Shown piece by piece: positions 1 to 7,306 of a stretch of 8,437 bases of DNA. Position numbers and translations under genes: made by a program. The DNA lies in the NCBI GenBank assembly GCA_017411125.1, contig JAFPNP010000354.1, positions 1-8,437 of the forward strand, read 5' to 3'. This DNA comes from Kiritimatiellia bacterium (GTDB lineage: Bacteria > Verrucomicrobiota > Kiritimatiellia > RFP12 > UBA1067). Under the pieces are notes generated by a model that was not told the DNA's origin, made no database searches, and worked only from the letters and a program-made list of their open reading frames with translations. Within the stretch, counting starts at the first letter, position 1; each line of letters begins with the position of its first letter.

Positions 1-41
1 CAGTCCGACCACTGCAAGGGGGCAATTCCGCTCTGCGGATG

Positions 42-50
42 TGATATAAT
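42..50 (+). promoter_or_regulatory. Extended -10 promoter for the addBA operon
   Basis: A perfect TATAAT lies at 45-50, preceded by TG at 42-43 (TGaTATAAT), which is an extended -10 element. No good -35 hexamer is found 16-18 nt upstream, which extended -10 promoters can tolerate. Transcription would be expected to start near position 57, only about 3 nt before the ATG at 60. No purine-rich SD lies between the box and the ATG, so the transcript looks nearly leaderless. The rest of 1-59 shows no other recognisable element. Promoter function is inferred from sequence alone. Confidence 0.6.
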
Positions 51-59
51 AGGCGCCGT

Positions 60-2990
60 ATGGAAACCGTATATCTGAACCCCTCCGGGAAACTGGTCGA
101 CGAAACGGCTGACTGGCTTTGCGGAACGAGCGGCCGCGTGCGCGTCACGCGCGAGGGCGCGGCGTCTTTGGACCACGTGATGGTCGTCGTGCCCACCGCG
201 CAGAGCGGGCGCAGCTTGCGCCTCGCCGTGGCGCGGCGTTTCGAGGGGCGCGGCGTGATTCCGCCGCGCACGGCGTTCCCGGCGGAACTCGTCGTTCCGC
301 GCAGGCAAACCCTGCGCGAGGCCGGCGAAGCGGAAATCGCGGCGGCCTTCCAGCAATACGCGAAGGCGAACGCGCAGACGATGCTTTCTCTGGACAGGCT
401 TGTGCGCAAGGAGGAGTTCGACGACCTCACCGCCCGTTTTGCGCTTCTCGACCAGCTTGAGGACATCTGGCGGATTCTCGCAGGACGCGGCCTCCTCATG
501 CAGGACGTCCCCGAACTCGGCAAGGAAGTGTTCGCCGAAGACATTGGCGACGAAATGGAACGCTGGGAGCAGCTTGCCTTGCTCGAAAAGAGTTTCTTCG
601 GATACCTCGAGACGCTGGGCCTTGCATACCCGACGAAGCTCATACACGACGCAAAGGGCGAGGCGGCGATCGTGCCGGACGAGGTGGAGGAGATCGTCTT
701 GCCCGCCTTGGCCGACCCGATCCGCGTTCTCGAAGACGTGCTCCGCCAGCAGATCGCCGCAGGAAAGAAAGTCACGGTGCTTCTGCACGCCGATCCGGCG
801 GACGGCGCGATGTTCGACGAGTGGGGGCGTCCGAGGACGGAGCGCTGGACGGGCGACAGGCGTCCCGTCCTCTCGCGTCTCTCCGACGCAGACATCGTGT
901 TGTCCGCCAATTACACTTCCCTTGCCCGGACTGTCGCGGACGATATGGTGCGCGGGGACGCGCGCCTTCCCGAACTTGCGCTGTGCGACGGAAGTCTGTA
1001 CGATTGCGTCGCCGGGGCGTTTCTCGCCAGAGGGTACGTCGTCCACAATCCCGAACGCCATCTGCTTGCGCAGTCGTCGCTCGGGCGGATGATACGCGGC
1101 CTGATATCCGTCTACGGTCGCGACGTGATGCCGTGGAAGGAGTTCGCGCAGCTGTTCAGGTCCGACGACGTGCTCAATGCGCTCGGTCTTTCCGGCGGCG
1201 ACCGGGCCCGGGCGCTGGAAGGTCTCGACATCGCCCAGAACGCCTACGTCCCGACAAACGTCCCGCCCGGATTCGCCTTCCCGCCGGACGTGGAGATGCG
1301 GCGCCGGGACATGGATAAATTCGACTTCTTCTGCGAGAAGGGACGCGAGCTGGAGAGGGCGCTTTCCGAGGCCGAAAACGCCGAAACCGGGCTGCCGGAC
1401 TTCATCCGCCGCATGTTGAAAAAGGTATTCGCGCGGCGCAGGCTTTCCGGCGGGGCGGGCGAAAAGGAGTTCACGGCGGCGGCTGGGGCGGCGCGGGAAT
1501 TTCTGAACGCGCTGGAGGGCGAAGTCGTCCGTTCCCTGCCGGCGGACGGGCGGGAAATGCGCGCGCTTGCGCTGCGGGGGCTTGACGCGGCGTGCTATTC
1601 GCTGGAACCCGACAGTCCGGACGCCGTCAAGACCGCAGGCTGGCTGGAGCTTGCGTGGAGTCCGGCGGACGGCGTCGCGCTCGCCGGATTCCACGAGGGA
1701 TGCGTCCCCGACTCCGTCGTCGGCCATCCTTTCCTTCCTGACCGGCTTCGCAAAGGGCTTGGGCTCGTGTCGAACGACGACCGCCTTGCGCGCGACACGT
1801 GGCTGTTGCGCGAACTGCTCGCGTCGCACGCCCGTAGCACCGTCCGCGTCTATGTGGCGCGTACCGACGACGACGGCGACATATGCCGTCCGAGCCGACT
1901 GCTGTATCTCTGCGCGGACGATGAACTTCCTGCGCGCGTCGAACATCTCTTCGGCGACGTCCGGGAGGAGCGCGGCGGCGGCGTCAAGATGGTGGACTGG
2001 TTTCCGCGCCTCCCGGACCGAGTGGAGCCGCCCGCCCACTTTTCGCCCAGCGCGATAGACGCCTACGTGAACTGTCCGTTCACGTATCTGCTCAAGTACG
2101 GCCTCGGCATGAAGCCGTACCGGGAAAAACGGGAGCTGGAGGCGAACGACTTCGGGACGCTGGCCCATGCCGCGCTCAGAATGTACGCCGAATCGCAGAT
2201 CGCCATGGGCGACGGGCAGCTGACCGAAGCCGGCGACATACGCCGCCTCTTCGCCGAGGAGATATTCCCCTGCATACGCAGAAAGTACGCCGGCGCCGCG
2301 CTGAACGTCGATCTGCAACTGCGTTCGCTGGAAGGCAGACTGCTCCTCTTCGCAGACGTGCAGGCGTCGTGGGCGGCGCAAGGATGGCGCATCCGCATGA
2401 CGGAGCGAGAAATCGCGCCGTCGCTCGACGTGCCGGGGCTGAACTTCCGCGCCAGAGGGTTCATAGATCGCGTGGACGAAAACATTTCGCCGGGATGCGA
2501 AAAGCCGTGGTGCGTGATCGACTACAAGACGTGGGACAGGAAAAGCGACGTCACCGGGCACGTGTACACGTCTTCGGCGAATACCGACAAGAACAGGAAA
2601 CACGTTGAGTTCGCAAGGAGGTTCGGCTACCCGCTGGTCGGCGACAAGCGGCGGATGCTGTCGGTGCAGCTTCCAGTCTACGGGAAATGCCTTGCCGCCT
2701 CAGAGCCGCGCGCTCCGTTCGCGGCGCAGAAATTCCAGTACCTGATTCTCGGGAAGAATGCTGGCGAAACGGGGCTCGTGGAGCTGAAGGACGAAGAGGC
2801 CGATGCGTCGCTGGCGACCGCTCGCATTGCGGCAGATTGCATCCGGGCGAACGTGTTCTGGCCGCCCGGACCGGCAGAGGATTGGAAGCGCGATTTCGGC
2901 GGCCTTTTCGTGTCCGGCCCCGAAGAGGACATCGGCGGGAGCGAATGGGCTGCGGCGCACTGTGCCAAAACGGAGGACGGACGTGATTGA
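60..2990 (+). CDS. addB: AddB-like subunit of helicase-nuclease (PD-(D/E)XK nuclease)
   Basis: Probable AddB subunit (976 aa) of the cytoplasmic AddAB complex, which processes double-strand DNA ends for recombination. The N-terminus has a VVVPTAQSGRSLR segment at about residues 41-53, where active helicases carry a Walker A GKT, so this half is a degenerate, non-ATPase helicase fold as in alphaproteobacterial-type AddB. The middle part (AGFHEGCVPD, then a LGLVSND segment) matches the AddB helicase-like core. The C-terminal nuclease is intact: FSPSAIDAYVNCPF from residue 661, GTLAH with H703, FIDRVD with D803, IDYKT with D821 and K823, and VQLPVY with Q870. A C-terminal CxxC-type cysteine cluster, as in the Fe-S form of AddB, is not visible. 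The ATG at 60 follows a -10 box closely and has no SD. The end overlaps addA by 8 nt. At 976 aa it is close to the shorter AddB proteins and shorter than Bacillus AddB. Confidence 0.85.
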   Translation: METVYLNPSGKLVDETADWLCGTSGRVRVTREGAASLDHVMVVVPTAQSGRSLRLAVARRFEGRGVIPPRTAFPAELVVPRRQTLREAGEAEIAAAFQQYAKANAQTMLSLDRLVRKEEFDDLTARFALLDQLEDIWRILAGRGLLMQDVPELGKEVFAEDIGDEMERWEQLALLEKSFFGYLETLGLAYPTKLIHDAKGEAAIVPDEVEEIVLPALADPIRVLEDVLRQQIAAGKKVTVLLHADPADGAMFDEWGRPRTERWTGDRRPVLSRLSDADIVLSANYTSLARTVADDMVRGDARLPELALCDGSLYDCVAGAFLARGYVVHNPERHLLAQSSLGRMIRGLISVYGRDVMPWKEFAQLFRSDDVLNALGLSGGDRARALEGLDIAQNAYVPTNVPPGFAFPPDVEMRRRDMDKFDFFCEKGRELERALSEAENAETGLPDFIRRMLKKVFARRRLSGGAGEKEFTAAAGAAREFLNALEGEVVRSLPADGREMRALALRGLDAACYSLEPDSPDAVKTAGWLELAWSPADGVALAGFHEGCVPDSVVGHPFLPDRLRKGLGLVSNDDRLARDTWLLRELLASHARSTVRVYVARTDDDGDICRPSRLLYLCADDELPARVEHLFGDVREERGGGVKMVDWFPRLPDRVEPPAHFSPSAIDAYVNCPFTYLLKYGLGMKPYREKRELEANDFGTLAHAALRMYAESQIAMGDGQLTEAGDIRRLFAEEIFPCIRRKYAGAALNVDLQLRSLEGRLLLFADVQASWAAQGWRIRMTEREIAPSLDVPGLNFRARGFIDRVDENISPGCEKPWCVIDYKTWDRKSDVTGHVYTSSANTDKNRKHVEFARRFGYPLVGDKRRMLSVQLPVYGKCLAASEPRAPFAAQKFQYLILGKNAGETGLVELKDEEADASLATARIAADCIRANVFWPPGPAEDWKRDFGGLFVSGPEEDIGGSEWAAAHCAKTEDGRD
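2972..2976 (+). promoter_or_regulatory. Shine-Dalgarno of addA inside addB
   Basis: GGAGG stands 6 nt before the GTG at 2983 and within the last codons of addB. It fixes the start of addA at this GTG. The next upstream in-frame start, at 2803, would bury 60 extra residues inside addB and has no family support. The arrangement suits translational coupling of the two subunits. Confidence 0.8.
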
Positions 2991-5900
2991 GGGCAACAGC
3001 ATAATAAAGGCGTCGGCGGGAACGGGGAAAACGTTTGCGCTGGCGACGCGATTCATCCGTCTCATGATGTTCGACGGCGCAAGGCCGGAGGCGATAGTCG
3101 CCCTCACGTTTTCGCGTGCGGCGGCGCAGGAGATATACGAGAAGATACTCGGCAGGCTTTCTGCCGCCGCCGGCGGCGAGGATGCGGCGTTACGCGAATG
3201 GGGCAATCTGCTGGACGACTTCGAAAATGACGAGGTTCCGGACGGCGCGGCGAAGCTGCGGTGGATCCTGTCGCGGAACGTGCCGCACGGTGCGGCGGCG
3301 TTCCGCAGTCTGCTCAGGCGGCTCGTCGATGCGCAGCATCTGGGCACGATAGCGACTATCGACAGCTTCATCCTGCGGTTCATCCAGAACTTTCCCAAAG
3401 AGATGGGATTCCAAAACACGGTGGAAGTACTGGATCCGATAGACGAAGACGAGGCGGTGGACAACGCCCTTGCGAGGATTCTCTCCGGCACGGGCGGGTC
3501 GCGATCAGCCGCGGCCTTGGCGGAGGCGTTCGCGAAAACACGGGAAGGCGACTTCCCGAGGACGTGCGTAGGCGGCATCCGAAACGTCTTGTCTGGCGGC
3601 TGGCGCGATTTCGCGCTCGCCCATCCCGAATGCGCGGATTGGACGGTTGAGTCGATGTGCGCCGCGCTTGGCATTGCGCCCGACGACGCTCCTCCCGACC
3701 TTTCCGGCCTGCCGGTGAACTGCGCCGGGAAGAGGAAGCCGCCGGAGGCGCAGTTCGTCGAATACGTGCGCAATTACGACGGGAGCGCCGCGTTCCCGTC
3801 GAAAACCAAAGTCGCCGAGATGATCGAGTTCTTCTGGAAGAATCCGGATGCGGAGTCGTGGACTTACGACTTTTACAGGAAACAGTACGTGCTGGACTGC
3901 GGCCGGGAGGGCGCTGCGGCGATAGTCGGCGCGATCCGGCACATGGCCGGTCTCTACCTGAAGCGGGCGCTCGGCATGGTGAAGGCGCGGCTCGATCTTG
4001 TTTCGATCGTGGAGAAGGAGTATTCGCGGACTACGCGGCTCGCCGGAAAGCTGACCTTCAACGACTTCACCTCGTTCACCGCCGAGAACGAACTTTCCGA
4101 ACGCGGCGTCGCGATAAAGAACATCCAGTTCCGATTCGACTCGCAGTTCGATCATTGGGCGCTTGACGAGTTCCAGGACACGAGCGAACTCCAGTGGAAG
4201 TGCCTCAGGGAATTGGTCGGCGAAGTGGCCGCCGCCGGGCACGAGGGCGCGGGACGTTCCGCGATGGCGGTCGGAGATCTGAAACAATCCATATACACGT
4301 GGCGCGGAGCCAGCGCGCTGCCCTTCGAGGACATATCCGGCTGGCGCGACTTCGAGGGGTGCGCTCGCAATCTGCGCAAGTCGTATCGATACGGCCCGAA
4401 CATCGCCGAATTCATAAACCGCGTATTCGGCGCGGAGAACGTGCGCGGCGGCGGCATAATCCCGGAGGAGTGCGGACCGGCCGCCGACGAATGGAGCGCG
4501 GGATGGACCGTGCACGTTTCGGACAGGCCGCCGGACTACGTGAAGGTCGCAGGCGTCGCGGAAGACGCCGGCGACGAAGACGGCGACGCGATGCTCGACG
4601 CTCTTTGCGAGGAGGTCGGCAGACTGTGGGAAGCGCACGAAAATGCGGACAGCGACGAGACGGTAGGCGTCCTCGTGCGTGCGAACACGGACGGGGCGAA
4701 GGTCGCCGAATATCTTCGCGCCAAAGGGCTTCCCGCCGTTTGGGAAGGCGTGAACCCTGTCAACGACCTGCCGGTCACGCGGGCGGTTCTTGCGCTCTTG
4801 AGGCTTGCCGACCATCCTGGCGACACTGCGGCGTGGAAGACCGCGCACGTAGTATACCCGGTGCGCGAAAAAGTGTTTCCGGGGCTTGAGGACGCCGCGT
4901 CCGTATCTGCGGAGATGTCGCGGATGCTGTCGCGCCACGGGCTTGCGCGGACGCTGAAGGAAATATGCGAAAGGATCGGCGGCGGCTTCGACGAAAGGAG
5001 CGCCGCGCCGGAACGCTTGCGCTGTCTTGTCGAAATGGCGGCGGCGTTCGACGGGCGTCCCGGCGGCGGCGGCGTAGACGCCTTCGATACGTTCCTGGCG
5101 AAAGCGCAGAAGCGCGAACTAGCGGTCTCGCCGAAGGTGATACGCATTCTCTCCATACACAGGTCGAAAGGCCTCGGATTCGACCATGTGTTCGTTCCGC
5201 TTTTCGAAACGGACAGGCACCGTTCGTCCATCGACAGGCCGAAAGCCACGTCGCCACTGTTCGACGAGACGGGGCGTTCCTGCTGGGTGCTTCCGCATCT
5301 CGCCAAGGGAATGGAAAAGTACAACGGACAGACCAGGGCCGCATACGGGAAGATGCGCTGCAATGCGCTTCGAGACGCCCTGCGCACATACTACGTGGCG
5401 CTGACGCGGGCGAAGAAGTCGATGTTCGTGATCTGTCCCGACGACTTCGACCCCCGCGAATGCGAAAACGGCCTTCTCATGCGCGACCTTGTAGCGCAAG
5501 CCGTCGGAGTGCCGTATGAAAAAGGCGAATACCCGTCGTTTCCAGTCAAGCGGCGGCGCTGGGAGGGCCGGGCGCCGTCCCGGCCATGGCCGACACGGAG
5601 GTCGGCCCTCCCGGATGAGCGCATGCCGCCACGCACCGAAGCGTCCGATGCCGGCCACCTTCACGCAACCGCAGACGCGCTGTTCGACGCCGGATATGGC
5701 ACGGCGGCACAAAAAGGCGAGGCCGCGCATCTGGCCTACCAGGCGATCGAATGGGCGGATGCCGAGACGGCGGCTGCCATGCCGACGGCGTTCCGCGAGG
5801 CGTTCGTGAAGCCTTCGCCAGAGGCCACGGTTTGGCGCGAACGAGGCTACGAGCTGTTTGCGGACGGCCGTTGGGAAACGGGCCGGTTCGACAGGGTCGT

Positions 5901-6123
5901 GTTCACCGGCACGGGCGAGAGCCGCCGCGCCACGGTATACGATTTCAAGACGAACCGCAAACTCTCTGCCGAAACCGACGAGGACTTTGCAAAGCGAATG
6001 CGTGTCACGTACGCTTCGCAGATGGCGCGCTACCGCAATGCGGTGGCAGCCTTGACGGGTATTCCTTTGGCGCGTGTCGAGACGAAACTGCTTCTTTGCG
6101 AAACAGGAGGTTTTGTGCTATAA
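2983..6123 (+). CDS. addA: AddA-like UvrD-family helicase with C-terminal nuclease
   Basis: ATP-dependent DNA helicase-nuclease (1046 aa from the GTG), catalytic partner of the upstream AddB. Superfamily 1 motifs appear in order: Walker A ASAGTGKT (10-17), motif Ia LTFSRAAAQE, TIDSF, Walker B DEFQD (D395, E396), motif III GDLKQSIYTWRG (431-442), motif V IHRSKGLGF (725-733) and motif VI YVALTRAKK (R809). A RecB-type nuclease follows: KGEAAH (H916), GRFDRVV (D970), YDFKTN (D987, K989) and YASQM (Q1013). All expected catalytic residues are present, so both activities should work. It overlaps addB by 8 nt and has its own strong SD. The linker between helicase and nuclease carries an in-frame 52-bp palindromic repeat (about residues 860-877) without breaking the frame. 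The length is slightly below typical AddA proteins. The last codons also contain the promoter of the next gene. It could be called RecB-like, but the AddB partner favours AddA. Confidence 0.9.
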   Translation: MIEGNSIIKASAGTGKTFALATRFIRLMMFDGARPEAIVALTFSRAAAQEIYEKILGRLSAAAGGEDAALREWGNLLDDFENDEVPDGAAKLRWILSRNVPHGAAAFRSLLRRLVDAQHLGTIATIDSFILRFIQNFPKEMGFQNTVEVLDPIDEDEAVDNALARILSGTGGSRSAAALAEAFAKTREGDFPRTCVGGIRNVLSGGWRDFALAHPECADWTVESMCAALGIAPDDAPPDLSGLPVNCAGKRKPPEAQFVEYVRNYDGSAAFPSKTKVAEMIEFFWKNPDAESWTYDFYRKQYVLDCGREGAAAIVGAIRHMAGLYLKRALGMVKARLDLVSIVEKEYSRTTRLAGKLTFNDFTSFTAENELSERGVAIKNIQFRFDSQFDHWALDEFQDTSELQWKCLRELVGEVAAAGHEGAGRSAMAVGDLKQSIYTWRGASALPFEDISGWRDFEGCARNLRKSYRYGPNIAEFINRVFGAENVRGGGIIPEECGPAADEWSAGWTVHVSDRPPDYVKVAGVAEDAGDEDGDAMLDALCEEVGRLWEAHENADSDETVGVLVRANTDGAKVAEYLRAKGLPAVWEGVNPVNDLPVTRAVLALLRLADHPGDTAAWKTAHVVYPVREKVFPGLEDAASVSAEMSRMLSRHGLARTLKEICERIGGGFDERSAAPERLRCLVEMAAAFDGRPGGGGVDAFDTFLAKAQKRELAVSPKVIRILSIHRSKGLGFDHVFVPLFETDRHRSSIDRPKATSPLFDETGRSCWVLPHLAKGMEKYNGQTRAAYGKMRCNALRDALRTYYVALTRAKKSMFVICPDDFDPRECENGLLMRDLVAQAVGVPYEKGEYPSFPVKRRRWEGRAPSRPWPTRRSALPDERMPPRTEASDAGHLHATADALFDAGYGTAAQKGEAAHLAYQAIEWADAETAAAMPTAFREAFVKPSPEATVWRERGYELFADGRWETGRFDRVVFTGTGESRRATVYDFKTNRKLSAETDEDFAKRMRVTYASQMARYRNAVAALTGIPLARVETKLLLCETGGFVL
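5561..5612 (+). repeat. 52-bp in-frame palindromic repeat element
   Basis: An imperfect inverted repeat is centred between 5586 and 5587. The outer 10 bases (GGGAGGGCCG and CGGCCCTCCC) and the central GGCCATGGCC are perfect, and 42 of 52 positions match the reverse complement. As RNA it would make a long GC-rich hairpin. It is read in the addA frame as EGRAPSRPWPTRRSALP, an Arg/Pro-rich peptide unlike the acidic-basic mix around it, in the linker between helicase motif VI and the nuclease. It starts and ends with two bases outside whole codons (2 + 48 + 2), so the opposite strand in the same register reads EGRPPCRPWPGRRPALP, 13 of 17 residues identical. No clear target-site duplication flanks it. 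It resembles in principle the protein-coding palindromic elements of Rickettsia. Only one copy is in this window, so its dispersal is inferred. Confidence 0.7.
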
Positions 6124-6124
6124 T
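6096..6124 (+). promoter_or_regulatory. Promoter for oxidoreductase-namZ pair, inside addA 3' end
   Basis: TTGCGA (6096-6101, four of six consensus -35 bases), a 17-nt spacer, and a perfect TATAAT (6119-6124) with TG one base upstream (TGcTATAAT) form a strong sigma-70-type promoter. It lies within the last addA codons and its stop codon. The expected start of transcription, about 7 nt after the -10 box, falls at or next to the A of the ATG at 6131, so the mRNA would be leaderless. A GGAGG at 6106-6110 sits in the spacer, would be absent from such a transcript, and is 20 nt from the ATG, too far for normal use. Confidence 0.65.
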
Positions 6125-6130
6125 GCCCGC

Positions 6131-7288
6131 ATGGAGACATTGAGGATGGCAATGGTCGGAGGCGGCGCGGGCGCCTTCATCGGAAAAGTCCACCGCGACG
6201 CCGCGCGGCTTGCGGGCGGCGTGGAGCTTGTCGCGGGCGCGTTCAGTTCGCGCCCCACGAAAAGCCGCGAGGACGGCATTCTGCTTGGACTAGCCCCCGA
6301 CCGGGCGTATGCGTCGTGGCGGGAGATGCTGGAGGGCGAATCCGCACGTCCGGCCGGCGAACGCGCCGACTTCGTGAGCATCTGCACGCCGCCCGACCTG
6401 CACTTCGAGATCGCCCGCGCCTGTCTTGCCGCCGGTTTCGACGTCATGTGCGAAAAGCCGCTCACGCGCACGGCGGAAGAGGCGGAGGAACTGCTCGCTT
6501 GCGCACGCCGTTCGCGGCGCGTGTTCGGGCTGATGCACCCTTACGTGGGATATCCTATGGTGAAGCTCGCGCGCGACCTCGTGGCGCATGGAGAGCTGGG
6601 GCGCGTCGCAAAGATCGTCGTCGTCTATCCGCAGGGTTCTTTCCGCCGCATCGACTGGACGAAGCCGCTCACTCCGCGCCAGCAATGGCAACGCGATCCG
6701 AAGCGCCACGGAGTATCCGGCTGCATGGCGGACATCGGCGTACACGCCGCGAATCTGGCGGAGTACGTCACCGGCCTGAAGATCCGTCAGCTGCTTTCCG
6801 ACATGGCGCGTTTCACCAACGGGCCGCTCGACGACGACGGCGCGGCGTTTCTGCGCTTCGACAAGGGCGCGCGCGGCGTGCTGCTCGCGTCCAAAGTCGC
6901 CACCGGCGAGGCGAATCCGCTGCGCATACACGTCTACGGGGAGAAGAAGTCGCTTTTCTGGCGGCAGGACAACCCCGACGCATTGACCATCTCAAGTCCG
7001 TTCGCTCCGGCGGAGACGTGGACCAGGGGCAGCGCCTACGTCGCAGCCGCATCTCCCGCCGCCGCGCGCGCCACGCGGCTTCCCGCCGGTCATCCAGAAG
7101 GGTTCGTCGAGGCGTTCGCCAACACGTACCGCAACTTCTGCGACACGATACGGGCGAAACGGGCGCGCAGAAAACCAACCGGACTGGAATCGGATTTTCC
7201 GGGCGTCCGGGAGGGAGTCAGAGGAATGCGATTCGTAGAGGCGATGGTCGCTTCCGCCGGACGCGGCAACGTCTGGGTTTCAGTGTAA
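6131..7288 (+). CDS. Gfo/Idh/MocA family oxidoreductase
   Basis: NAD(P)-dependent dehydrogenase of 385 aa, presumably cytoplasmic and acting on a sugar, cyclitol or amino sugar; the exact substrate cannot be read from sequence. The N-terminal Rossmann fold has the dinucleotide motif GGGAGAFIG (10-18). CEKPLT carries the family's catalytic lysine K109. The C-terminal domain has GCMADIGVHAANL with D201 and H205, the usual substrate-binding and catalytic Asp/His pair. The GAFIGKVHRDAA start and the RQQWQRDP and YGEKKSLFW stretches fit a recognisable subfamily of these enzymes. There is no signal peptide. The ATG at 6131 was chosen because it lies just after a perfect -10 box and 13 residues before the glycine motif core; ATG 6146 is an alternative. 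The upstream in-frame ATG at 6074 would lie inside addA. The gene begins 7 nt after the addA stop and is followed after 18 nt by the NamZ-like gene, so the two probably form an operon. Confidence 0.88.
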   Translation: METLRMAMVGGGAGAFIGKVHRDAARLAGGVELVAGAFSSRPTKSREDGILLGLAPDRAYASWREMLEGESARPAGERADFVSICTPPDLHFEIARACLAAGFDVMCEKPLTRTAEEAEELLACARRSRRVFGLMHPYVGYPMVKLARDLVAHGELGRVAKIVVVYPQGSFRRIDWTKPLTPRQQWQRDPKRHGVSGCMADIGVHAANLAEYVTGLKIRQLLSDMARFTNGPLDDDGAAFLRFDKGARGVLLASKVATGEANPLRIHVYGEKKSLFWRQDNPDALTISSPFAPAETWTRGSAYVAAASPAAARATRLPAGHPEGFVEAFANTYRNFCDTIRAKRARRKPTGLESDFPGVREGVRGMRFVEAMVASAGRGNVWVSV

Positions 7289-7293
7289 ATCGA

Positions 7294-7298
7294 AAGGA
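7294..7298 (+). promoter_or_regulatory. Ribosome binding site of the NamZ-like gene
   Basis: AAGGA is spaced 8 nt before the ATG at 7307, within the 18-nt gap after the oxidoreductase stop. This internal operon gene therefore has a usable SD, unlike the two promoter-proximal genes of the window. Confidence 0.65.
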
Positions 7299-7306
7299 AC
7301 GAAACT

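Noticed and set aside
2803..2982. Upstream start for addA
   Set aside because: The extra 60 residues are the addB sequence read in another frame. The GTG at 2983 has an ideal SD and puts the Walker A at the expected distance.
2700..3773. Antisense open frame of 357 codons across the addB-addA junction
   Set aside because: Ser/Ala/Arg-rich shadow of two strongly supported plus-strand genes, with no motif.
3505..4938. Antisense open frame of 477 codons opposite addA
   Set aside because: It lies wholly within the addA helicase region, has no recognisable motif and has the Arg-rich composition of a shadow frame in GC-rich DNA. The plus strand carries all helicase motifs.
60..6123. A new defence or repair system in the first six kilobases
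   Set aside because: The gene order, domain order and catalytic residues fit the known AddAB helicase-nuclease. The novelty here is the inserted repeat, not the enzyme pair.
6074..6130. Upstream start for the oxidoreductase
   Set aside because: It is inside the addA nuclease coding end, lacks a nearby SD and adds residues before the conserved glycine motif without family support.
6123..6143. Six-codon open frame (MPAWRH) between addA and the oxidoreductase
   Set aside because: The ATG overlaps the -10 box and would lie upstream of the predicted transcript start. Nothing supports a leader peptide.
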